The position numbers were made by a program, and so were the translations under genes. Below, one piece after another: positions 1-5,286 of a stretch of 5,286 nt of DNA. The stretch's first letter is position 1, and every line of letters starts with the position of its first letter. Source of the stretch: Cacconaster sp964598495 (GTDB lineage: Bacteria; Bacteroidota; Bacteroidia; Bacteroidales; UBA932); contig CAZRBY010000041.1 of the NCBI GenBank assembly GCA_964598495.1, forward strand, positions 1 through 5,286. Reading direction: 5' to 3'. The notes below the pieces were generated by a model that saw only the letters and a list, made by a program, of their open reading frames with translations, did not search any database and was not told the DNA's origin.

Positions 1-185
1 AAATAATCATCATCCCTGGAAGCATAATATGGAACGTATATCAGTTCAGTACTCCCCAGACACTCTCCGGTGAGAAACAGATTTTCAGGTTCAGGCGGAC
101 CCGGATTTATCCACCACATCCACTCACAAGATGTTAAAAACACAGCTACTAAAAGTAGCACCGGGAAAATTCTATTTTTTTTCAT
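1..185 (-). CDS. N-terminal part of an unidentified lipoprotein (runs off the window)
   Basis: The minus strand from ATG at 185-183 is open for 61 codons to the window edge. The product starts MKKNRIF, followed by a hydrophobic stretch (PVLLLVAVFL) and a lipobox LTSC with the acylated cysteine at residue 20, so it is a type II signal-peptide lipoprotein sent to the outer or inner membrane. The mature start is unusual: E-W-M-W-W, then a Pro/Glu-rich stretch (PGPPEPE), then NLFLTGECLGSTEL. I do not recognise the family and the C-terminus is missing. The start is favoured because it lies directly before a textbook signal peptide; no Shine-Dalgarno is seen, which is normal for Bacteroidota. It lies 347 bases downstream of the DUF4249 gene in the same direction, so it could be the last gene of that operon or have its own promoter. 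The lipoprotein call is firm; the function is unknown. Confidence 0.8.
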   Translation of the reverse strand, partial: MKKNRIFPVLLLVAVFLTSCEWMWWINPGPPEPENLFLTGECLGSTELIYVPYYASRDDDY

Positions 186-216
186 AACTACTTAAATTAA
201 ATATCATACAAAGATG

Positions 217-402
217 TTATTGAGCCACAGCAAAATCATAGATCATATTTCTGTGATAGTTGTAATCATATGTTTCTCCGTCAGCATTTGTTTATATTGC
301 CGATATTTTTTCTTACAGCTTTCTCCGTCAGCATTTGTTACAACCCGGTCGAAGAATAAAACCTGTTAACAATAGTGTGGCAATGTAGTATCTTAATTTT
401 AT
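217..402 (-). pseudogene. Possible decayed small lipoprotein gene
   Basis: Two fragments in different minus-strand frames resemble the two ends of a small secreted protein. Fragment 1 (402 to about 335) reads KLRYYIATLLLTGFILRPGC then NKC and a TGA. It has a basic start, a hydrophobic core and a cysteine at a lipobox-like place (RPGC is a poor lipobox), but the codon where a start is expected (402-400) is ATA, not ATG. Fragment 2 (291 to the TAA at 219-217) reads TNADGETYDYNYHRN and ends MIYDFAVAQ, a plausible natural C-terminus, 31 bases before the ATG of the next lipoprotein. The 20-base repeat occurs at the join and puts the fragments out of register. This is inference from composition only: short AT-rich stretches can give signal-peptide-like readings by chance. 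The alternative is plain non-coding spacer. Confidence 0.25.
273..339. repeat. Two identical 20-base direct repeats, 47 bases apart start to start
   Basis: TTTCTCCGTCAGCATTTGTT occurs exactly at 273-292 and again at 320-339 on the plus strand, separated by 27 bases. There are only two copies, so it is not a CRISPR array. The first 11 bases (TTTCTCCGTCA) recur on the opposite strand at 4465-4455, in the spacer before the anti-sigma gene. Recombination or slippage between the copies would remove 47 bases, which is not a multiple of three. The origin could be a partial tandem duplication or paired protein-binding sites; nothing here decides between them. Confidence 0.85.
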
Positions 403-502
403 TAAAAATGCTATTATTTATTAGTGCCAAATATGGTGATTTAGTTGTTTGTGTATATATATGATATAGATTCAAAAAAGTATCAAAACGCTGCATGAGT
501 TA

Positions 503-523
503 AAAAAATCCATAATATTTTTT
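503..523 (-). terminator. Weak AT-only hairpin after the DUF4249 gene
   Basis: Ten bases past the DUF4249 stop codon, the minus strand reads AAAAAAT, a 7-base loop, then ATTTTTTT. This gives a 7-bp all-AT stem ending in a T run. It is at the right place to end transcription, but with no GC pairs the stem is weak. Read-through into the downstream lipoprotein gene is therefore possible. Confidence 0.3.
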
Positions 524-532
524 CTGTTATCA

Positions 533-1483
533 TTAATCTTTCTTTGGATAAATCCAGTCGGTTTCTTTGACATTCCAGCCGCTTAGAAGCCCAAAACCAC
601 CTGTAACATTGGAATATGAGACATCTGTTCGTAAGAATCCATAGACTGCATAGCGGTCGTGCATATTGCTTAGAGATGCTGCGTATTTGTAAAATTCTAT
701 TGGGAACCTATATACCCGAACTTTATATCTTCGTACCTCATCATATTCTCCCCGGAACACATTCAACCAAAAAGCATCGCCAAGGCCCATATGCAGATTT
801 ACTTTGTCATTCTCAAATAGATCTGATGACCATATTCTCACAACTGAACGGCGTCCTCCGAAAGCCCATCCGTTGAAACCAATGTCAAGATAGTTTTTAC
901 TTATTGCCATTCCTGTTGTCCCGGAGGCTTCCTGAATAGGTGTAAGGTAGCCGGTTTCAACATAACTTGAGTCGTTCTGTGAAACCGTTCTTTCACATAT
1001 CACTGCCAAACCATACCAACTCTTTTCTTGATGATTATCGTTAAACGAGACACTGACGACACCCTCGCTTATTTCATATTGAAAATAGGGAATTTTCGCC
1101 GGCACGGAGGTGGTAGCATGGATCGGCTCTCCCCCCTTAAGGGAAGCTTCAATCTCTACAGCATCATTATCATACATGCCGTTTGGCACAAACCAACATC
1201 CGATCGGCACCGATCCCACCCACTTATCGGCATATTCAACCCTCTGAATCACTCCATTGACCTTAACTTGTAGATTGGCATCACTCAAATAGGGTGATCC
1301 CTCATATCTGGAGCCGATGGGAATTGTGCGATACAACTGAATGACGGTAGTATCTTGTGGCCCCGGACAGCACTGCAGAAAGAGTTTCGGTGATGCTTCA
1401 GGATAATCGGTTATTTCAATTTCACAAGCTTGACAAAGCAAGCATAAAAGGGTTAAGCAAATAATATGTTTAATGGTTTTCAT
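533..1483 (-). CDS. DUF4249-family outer-membrane lipoprotein
   Basis: This 316-residue lipoprotein has a signal peptide MKTIKHIICLTLLCLLCQAC, with the likely acylated cysteine at residue 20, followed by the acidic stretch EIEITDYPE. Family features are visible in order: the early strand SPKLFLQCC, a central domain with ATTSVPAKIP, and a C-terminal region with KYAASLS and then YSNVTGGFGLLSGW, close to the 'SN-x-x-G-G-x-G' end typical of DUF4249. Known context: these proteins are encoded next to TonB-dependent receptors and are thought to act with them at the cell surface, in a SusD-like position; their ligands are mostly unknown. The reading frame could begin at TTG 1489-1487, but ATG 1483-1481 is preferred because it gives a clean signal peptide and starts two bases after the receptor's stop, which points to coupled translation. 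The gene is intact, although the receptor before it is broken. There is no sign of the substrate in the sequence. Confidence 0.87.
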   Translation of the reverse strand: MKTIKHIICLTLLCLLCQACEIEITDYPEASPKLFLQCCPGPQDTTVIQLYRTIPIGSRYEGSPYLSDANLQVKVNGVIQRVEYADKWVGSVPIGCWFVPNGMYDNDAVEIEASLKGGEPIHATTSVPAKIPYFQYEISEGVVSVSFNDNHQEKSWYGLAVICERTVSQNDSSYVETGYLTPIQEASGTTGMAISKNYLDIGFNGWAFGGRRSVVRIWSSDLFENDKVNLHMGLGDAFWLNVFRGEYDEVRRYKVRVYRFPIEFYKYAASLSNMHDRYAVYGFLRTDVSYSNVTGGFGLLSGWNVKETDWIYPKKD

Positions 1484-1485
1484 TG

Positions 1486-3969
1486 TCAAAATTTTATAGT
1501 GTAACTGAAAGAAGGTATTATGGGTAGCATTCCAACTCCGACACCTTTGAACAGGACATACCCCGGGTCAATTGTAGGGTTATCCGGCTGTATGCCATCA
1601 CGTCTCAAAACACCAAAGAACGGGTTCATTCTACAGTATAAATTATAGATGCTGATATTCCAGACCGATTCATATCCACGACGTGTTGTTTTGTAGATAT
1701 TAACACCGATATCGAGTCTGTGGTAGTCAGGAAGCTTGACATTGTTAGGTTCTTCATAGATATATTGACCTTCAAAAAAGTAATGTTCCTTTCCCGCTAA
1801 CTCGTCTAGTAAAGCATAGATATTAGTATAGATTCCCTGCAGATAATGAGTCGGCAGAGTCATTCTATTTCCACTGTGAAAGTTCCAAGCCCCATACAAC
1901 TCTCATTTGTCATTGATACGCCAACTGGTCTGCAAAGTGAACTTGTGTCTGTTGTCATTGCGATCGCGATACCAATCACTCCAGATATTTTCGAAGAAGC
2001 GCTCACTCCATGAAAGGGTATAGAAGGCATTCAGACTCAGTGCGCCTGTCTCATACCCAAGATCCACCTCCATGCCATAAGAGCGTCCTTTTCCCACATA
2101 ATAATGGTTTTTCCAATCATTTAACTTCGTAAAAAAGGAGTTTGCGGGGCCATACTCGAGGAGATTGCTCATATATTTGTACCAGCCTTCGATGTTCAGA
2201 TAAATGTTATGCGGCATTTTGAAGTATATGCCTGCTGCTGCCTGTCTCGATCGCATCGGGCCTACATATTGATTGGAGGGCACCCAACAGCTTGTAGGAA
2301 GATCAAGGTAACTTGGCGAAAGACGGTGTGAGAATTGACTCATTTCGGTATAAGAGAGCTTGGCTCTGGCTTGTGGTGTAAAACGAATCATCAGGGCAAT
2401 TCTCGGTTCAAGAGAATTCCAGATATTTCTTCCTGCATTATACATGGTATATCTGAGGCCGACATTTGTTCTGAGCCATTTTGTAATCTCAATTTCATCT
2501 TCAAGATAAATGCTTGCTTCTCTTCCGGAAGTGAGTAGCGAGTCTCTTTCTGCATAATTTTTTAACAATTTATTATTTCGTTCTTCAGATTCATTGTAGG
2601 CATATTCCGGTCGATATGAATGCCAAATATAGTCTGCACCAAATCGCAGGTGATGATTTTTATTGGCAACCCAACTGAAATCAGCCGTAATACCTAAATC
2701 ATCCAATATACTGCGGTTAGAAATCGTTTTATTTGATGTTTCAAACAATATTTGATCATTTTCCTGAATAGCGAATTTCTGGAAGTCGAAAAAATATTCA
2801 TACTCAAGCTTGGACCTAGAGCCTGACCAGTAGGCTATGAGTCGGCTTTTCAAGGCAGGCGAGATCTCATTCTGCCAATTTACAGAGGTTAAAATATTCC
2901 CCCACTTCATATTCCACTCATTATTGTCTTTGCTGAAGACTTCAATATCATTATGCCAGATTGTTTTGTCTTGCCTGAAACGATCCCTTCCCGCATAGAT
3001 ATTTGCAGCAATACGGTTGTTTTCATCAAACTTATGGGTAATCTTCAGATTTAAATCGCCAAATGAATACAAATTCATTGTCTTGGTAGCATCGTTATCA
3101 CTTCTTTTGTTATGAATCGCAAAAGCGGGGTACATAATTGCATCTGCCCAAGACCGCCTGAGTGCAATATTGAGTGAAGTGCGATCTTTTACCAGCGGTC
3201 CCTCAAATTGTCCGCGAGTCTCAAGAAGTCCTGTTGAAAACAGACCTTTGTATTTGGTAAAGCTGCCATCCGCAGTTGAAATGTCTACAACAGAGGAGGC
3301 TCTTCCGCCACATCGGGCAGGAAAACCACTCTTATAAAAATCAAGATTTTCTATGACATCCGTATTGAAAGAGGAAAAAATGCCTCCAAGGTGACCTGTC
3401 TGATATATTGGAACGCCATCAAGAAGGAAGAGGTTGTCCGAGCCATCACCTCCGTGAACATAAAGATCGGAGAGCAATTCGACCCCGGAAGAGATTCCGG
3501 AGAGTGTCTGAAGTGTTTTAATCACATCCGGTGCGCTTCCGGTTGCAAATGCACGGCGGAATGCCGCCCCATCTATTCTAATCAATCCCGTCTGAGTAGA
3601 ATTGACATCTCTGTTAATCATTCCGGTGATAGTCGCAGCGGCAATGGTATCAAAATGATTTTTTTCCTCATAGCACACCGGATTATCCACATCGATTGCA
3701 ACAGGTTTGGAAGCCGTAAGGATTACATATTTTTTCTTCCTTTCCCAGTTTATGCCCGAACCGTCAAACAAAGCTTTCAAAGTCCCATCCAAGCCCTGTT
3801 TCTTTAACTTATTGCCGTTATATGGGGCATTGACCGGCAATTTTGAATCATATACGAAATTGACCCCGTATTGTTTGCTGATCAAGACCATTGCATCCCT
3901 GATGGATACCTGTGAAAATGCGGAAATGGAAAAGAAAAGACCTATTATAAGTGTAACTATCTTCTTCAT
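1486..3969 (-). pseudogene. TonB-dependent receptor with STN domain, interrupted by one in-frame stop
   Basis: Read through a single TGA at 1905-1903, this is an 827-residue outer-membrane TonB-dependent receptor. Visible parts: signal peptide 1-19 (MKKIVTLIIGLFFSISAFS, then Q); STN signalling domain about 21-88 (VSIRDAMVLISKQYGVNF); plug domain about 124-235, with DVIKTLQTLSGISSG, VHGGDGSDNLFLLDGVPIY and GFPARCGGRASSVVDI; then a beta-barrel ending PSFSYTIKF with a terminal Phe, as barrel proteins need for assembly. No carboxypeptidase-like domain lies between STN and plug. The stop follows residue 688 (RINDK), and the same frame continues ELYGAWNFHSGNR to a natural TGA at 1488-1486. The early stop removes 139 residues, including the final strands, so the product is expected not to form a working barrel. 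The ATG overlaps the anti-sigma stop (ATGA), indicating translational coupling. It would have been both importer and signal receptor for the sigma/anti-sigma pair upstream. The alternative to a pseudogene is a sequencing error. Confidence 0.9.
1903..1905 (-). other. Premature in-frame TGA in the receptor gene
   Basis: The minus strand reads AAT GAC AAA TGA GAG TTG TAT GGG, so one codon interrupts an otherwise continuous reading frame. The upstream and downstream parts are in the same frame, so no indel is needed. A tryptophan (TGG) is the likeliest original codon, because barrel strands at this point in related receptors commonly read K-W-(E/D)-L; that needs one G-to-A change. TGA is used as a normal stop by the anti-sigma gene, the 3' end of this receptor and the RNase R gene, so a genome-wide reassignment is not supported. 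Confidence 0.92.
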
Positions 3970-4430
3970 TTTTCAACATTTATCGAAATATCCAACGCAG
4001 ACTCTATCAACGATACGATAAAGTCGATGTCATCATCAGGGAAAGTTGCAGTCAGATGCTTCTGAGAAGGTGCAGTGGTGAGAGTACAACCATAATGTAA
4101 GGAGAGCTCTTTCAACACATCTTCAATAGGAGCGTCTTCATACACAAACTGGTGAGTTTGTGCTACATCGGGATTGAAAATGATAACTTTCTCACTCTTT
4201 TCTACTACAGGCTTCTCTTTATTAATTGTATTAACAACACCTATGCTTGCTGCAATCACGATTACCACTGAAGCTGCGATCGCTGCGGCTGTTGTCCACC
4301 ATCTGCGGCGGCTTGACCTTGAGATTGTAGTCTTTTGATTGAAATCGGCTATTGCCTTCTTTGTATCAAATCTCCCTTTTTTGTATTTGGAGACAACAAA
4401 TTTCAAATCGTCTTCGTTAAAATCAGTCAT
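3966..4430 (-). CDS. Compact DUF4974/STN-type anti-sigma factor
   Basis: This 154-residue inner-membrane protein is inferred to hold the adjacent ECF sigma factor inactive and to release it on a signal from the receptor. Order of parts: short cytoplasmic N-terminus 1-44 (ending SRSSRRRWW, basic, as expected on the inner face); one membrane helix about 45-66 (TTAAAIAASVVIVIAASIGVV); linker to about 94; periplasmic tail 95-154 (FVYEDAPIEDVLKELSLHYG through FIVSLIESALDISINVEK), which fits DUF4974, the STN-like C-terminal domain of Bacteroidota FecR proteins. FecR-type anti-sigmas usually run to 300 or more residues with a beta-rich FecR domain between helix and tail; here only about 28 residues remain, so that domain is absent. 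Both ends of the frame are clean (ATG 4430, TGA overlapping the receptor ATG), so it looks like a genuine short form, not a broken gene. It lies 55 bases after the sigma gene. Confidence 0.85.
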   Translation of the reverse strand: MTDFNEDDLKFVVSKYKKGRFDTKKAIADFNQKTTISRSSRRRWWTTAAAIAASVVIVIAASIGVVNTINKEKPVVEKSEKVIIFNPDVAQTHQFVYEDAPIEDVLKELSLHYGCTLTTAPSQKHLTATFPDDDIDFIVSLIESALDISINVEK

Positions 4431-4485
4431 AGTATTATTCTTTTCTCACTACTATGACGGAGAAAACGACAAAAATGACTACTGT
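4431..4485 (-). promoter_or_regulatory. Spacer before the anti-sigma gene with a possible ECF-type promoter
   Basis: The 55 bases between the sigma stop and the anti-sigma ATG are T-rich on the minus strand and include TTTTTGTCGTTTTCTCCGTC followed by ATAGTAGTG. A CGTC-type -10 element after a T-rich region is what ECF promoters often show, and self-activation of the anti-sigma/receptor genes by the sigma factor would make sense here. The TTTCTCCGTCA core (4465-4455) matches the 20-base repeat at 273-292 and 320-339 in its first 11 bases. No transcript start can be seen, so this is inference. Confidence 0.3.
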
Positions 4486-4989
4486 TTACGCAAAAAAGTA
4501 TAGAAAAATTTTTCTGACACTGCCCCGAAGAGCCTGCAAAGCCTTGGTAATGTGGTTATGAACGGTGTTTTTCGAGATACCGAGTTGAGATGCAATTTGT
4601 TCGTAAGTGAGACCATCTCTTTTATGTAATAGAAAGACTTCCCGTCTTTTTTCCGGCAATTCATCAATTGCCGTCCAAAGATTTGCCCATACGAAAGAAC
4701 GTTCCTCATTTTCGGAATCGACAATATCTATCTTGTGCTCTTGGAGACTCTCATATTGAGGGTTATTTTTGATAGCATCCATGCATCGGTTATGTACAAT
4801 CCTGTAGAGGTAGGACTTGGCGGAATCGGGAACAAATCCCTCCCGGGTCTTATTCCAAAATGCAATAAATGACTCCTGTACAACATCCTCAACTATATCC
4901 GCACTTGGCAGATACCTGGAGGCATAAAGACACAGCGGCCTGTAGTAAAGTCGAAATAAAGCTTCAATATTCTTATTCTTTGCCGTCAT
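4486..4989 (-). CDS. ECF-type RNA polymerase sigma factor (FecI-like)
   Basis: This 167-residue extracytoplasmic-function sigma factor is a normal length for the group. It redirects RNA polymerase to a small set of promoters, most likely those of this locus. Region 2 (about 10-75) shows LFRLYYRPLCLYASRYLPSA, then the hallmark VEDVVQESFIAFW and AKSYLYRIVHNRCMDAIK. Region 4 (about 103-155) shows DELPEKRREVFLLHKRDGLT, then a helix-turn-helix YEQIASQLGISKNTVHNHI followed by KALQALR. This pattern is the Bacteroidota FecI-like type. The start ATG at 4989 has no Shine-Dalgarno but sits about 21 bases below a good -7 element, supporting it as the first gene of the operon. The anti-sigma gene follows after 55 bases. 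The C-terminus is short and aromatic (KIFLYFFA). The family assignment is firm; the target promoters are inferred. Confidence 0.96.
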   Translation of the reverse strand: MTAKNKNIEALFRLYYRPLCLYASRYLPSADIVEDVVQESFIAFWNKTREGFVPDSAKSYLYRIVHNRCMDAIKNNPQYESLQEHKIDIVDSENEERSFVWANLWTAIDELPEKRREVFLLHKRDGLTYEQIASQLGISKNTVHNHITKALQALRGSVRKIFLYFFA

Positions 4990-5010
4990 AAATCCTGCAG
5001 ATATCCTTCA

Positions 5011-5018
5011 CAAAAATA
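5011..5018 (-). promoter_or_regulatory. Probable -7 element of the sigma-factor operon promoter
   Basis: The minus strand reads TATTTTTG, an exact match to the Bacteroidota housekeeping -7 consensus TAnnTTTG, ending 21 bases before the sigma-factor ATG. A TTTG lies 11 bases upstream, which is too close to be the usual -33 element, and I see no good one at the normal distance. It is therefore a half-supported promoter, in the position expected for constitutive transcription of the sigma gene. Confidence 0.4.
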
Positions 5019-5053
5019 GAGTTTTCCCTCAAATCCGATGCCGCAACAGCCCC

Positions 5054-5176
5054 TACTCCACACTCAGAACTATATGACTCCCTACAATTTGCGCCCCGCA
5101 CCTCGCAACGCGTAACTCGCACCACTACAGATTACCCACTACCCACTCGAAACTACATACTCCACACTCAGAACTA
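5054..5176. repeat. Low-complexity ACTC-rich spacer bounded by 19-base direct repeats
   Basis: TACTCCACACTCAGAACTA occurs exactly at 5054-5072 and 5158-5176. The bases between are a degenerate run of similar short words (ACTCGC, CCTCGC, CCCACT, ACTCGA); on the minus strand this is a series of GAGT/GAGTT words. It lies between the RNase R terminator and the sigma-factor promoter and contains no convincing reading frame. It looks like an eroded tandem-repeat spacer of the kind seen between genes in some Bacteroidales. No function is known to me. Confidence 0.75.
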
Positions 5177-5200
5177 AAAATGGGGCCGCAGCCCCATTTT
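5177..5200 (-). terminator. Strong intrinsic terminator of the RNase R gene
   Basis: There is a perfect inverted repeat: AAAATGGGGC (5177-5186), loop CGCA (5187-5190), GCCCCATTTT (5191-5200). On the minus strand the GC-rich stem directly follows, and slightly overlaps, the RNase R stop codon and ends in a run of five T. The symmetry means it could also act on the plus strand. It separates the RNase R transcript from the sigma-factor operon. Confidence 0.9.
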
Positions 5201-5286
5201 CATTCTTCCCAAATCAACTCATAATCTATGAGCTTCTGTTCGAGATTTGCGCGGAGGACGCGCACTTTGACTTTGTCTCCGAGGGT
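5200..5286 (-). CDS. rnr: C-terminal end of ribonuclease R (partial)
   Basis: The last 28 codons before a TGA at 5202-5200 encode TLGDKVKVRVLRANLEQKLI followed by DYELIWEE. The pattern 'L-G-D-x-V-x-V-x-V-x-x-A-N-L-E-x-K-x-I-D-Y-E-L' is the final two strands of an S1 RNA-binding domain and matches the end of Bacteroidota ribonuclease R, a 3'-to-5' exoribonuclease that degrades structured RNA. The catalytic part lies outside the window, so another S1-ending protein is possible but less likely. Codons here use G or C in the third position more often than the operon downstream appears to, which fits a core gene next to an accessory locus, although 28 codons is a small sample. Confidence 0.75.
   Translation of the reverse strand, partial: TLGDKVKVRVLRANLEQKLIDYELIWEE

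Larger units (their letters stand above)
186..532. other. AT-rich intergenic stretch between DUF4249 gene and lipoprotein
   Basis: This 347-base gap has no intact gene of meaningful size on either strand. It contains a weak AT-only hairpin just after the DUF4249 stop, a pair of identical 20-base direct repeats (273-292 and 320-339), and minus-strand reading-frame fragments that look like the remains of a small lipoprotein (217-402). It is noticeably more AT-rich than the flanking genes. No tRNA-like or other structured RNA gene was recognised by eye. Confidence 0.6.

Noticed and set aside
273..339. CRISPR array
   Set aside because: Only two repeat copies, a single 27-base spacer, no palindromic repeat and no cas genes nearby.
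1484..1489. TTG start at 1489 for the DUF4249 gene
   Set aside because: ATG at 1483 is only two codons in, gives a standard lipoprotein signal peptide, and avoids a rarer start codon.
1486..1899. A separate 137-residue gene starting at TTG 1899
   Set aside because: It is in the same frame as the receptor, begins one codon after the receptor's premature stop, has no signal peptide and reads as the C-terminal barrel strands. It is the 3' part of the receptor.
1903..1905. TGA read as an amino acid (alternative genetic code)
   Set aside because: TGA ends the anti-sigma gene, the receptor's natural 3' end and the RNase R gene in this same window.
3391..4021. Plus-strand open frames of about 100-138 codons here, and shorter ones at 616-876, 1028-1273 and 2335-2538
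   Set aside because: They lie antisense to well-supported genes, have no recognisable domains or signal peptides, and their open length is explained by the opposite-strand codons.
4431..4485. Structured leader or riboswitch before the anti-sigma gene
   Set aside because: 55 bases is too short for known riboswitches and I found no convincing stem, only scattered TAGT/ACTACT words.
4479..4724. An 81-codon minus-strand frame inside the sigma gene
   Set aside because: It overlaps sigma region 4 in another frame; the sigma-factor reading has clear conserved motifs and this one has none.

Overview
The window looks like a piece of a Bacteroidales (phylum Bacteroidota) chromosome. The evidence is the set of families present (a FecI-type ECF sigma factor, a DUF4974-type anti-sigma factor, a TonB-dependent receptor with an N-terminal STN domain, and a DUF4249 lipoprotein), the absence of Shine-Dalgarno sequences before the starts, and a TAnnTTTG-type -7 element before the sigma gene. 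I cannot name a genus. Every gene I can support lies on the minus strand, so transcription runs from high to low coordinates.

Layout in transcription order. 5286-5200: the last 28 codons of a gene whose end reads like the C-terminal S1 domain of ribonuclease R, closed by a strong intrinsic terminator (5177-5200). 5054-5176: a low-complexity, ACTC-rich spacer bounded by two identical 19-base direct repeats. About 5018-5011: a probable -7 promoter element. 4989-4486: ECF sigma factor. 4485-4431: short spacer with a possible ECF-type promoter. 4430-3966: very small anti-sigma factor. 3969-1486: TonB-dependent outer-membrane receptor interrupted by one in-frame TGA at 1905-1903. 1483-533: DUF4249 lipoprotein. 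532-186: AT-rich spacer holding a 20-base direct repeat and what may be a decayed small lipoprotein. 185-1: start of an unidentified lipoprotein that runs off the window.

Together the sigma factor, anti-sigma factor, receptor and surface lipoprotein form a self-regulated uptake locus. By analogy with FecIRA systems, ligand binding by the receptor is signalled through its periplasmic STN domain to the periplasmic tail of the anti-sigma factor, which releases the sigma factor to transcribe the transport genes. DUF4249 lipoproteins often sit next to such receptors where SusD would otherwise be. The substrate cannot be read from the sequence.

The two most notable points are these. The receptor carries a single nonsense codon that removes the last 139 residues of the barrel, while the reading frame on both sides stays intact, so the lesion looks recent (or is a base-calling error). 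The anti-sigma factor is only 154 residues: it goes from its membrane helix almost straight to an STN-like tail that resembles the receptor's own STN domain, with no room for the usual FecR beta domain. I found no wholly new system; the locus is a compact and apparently damaged version of a known architecture.
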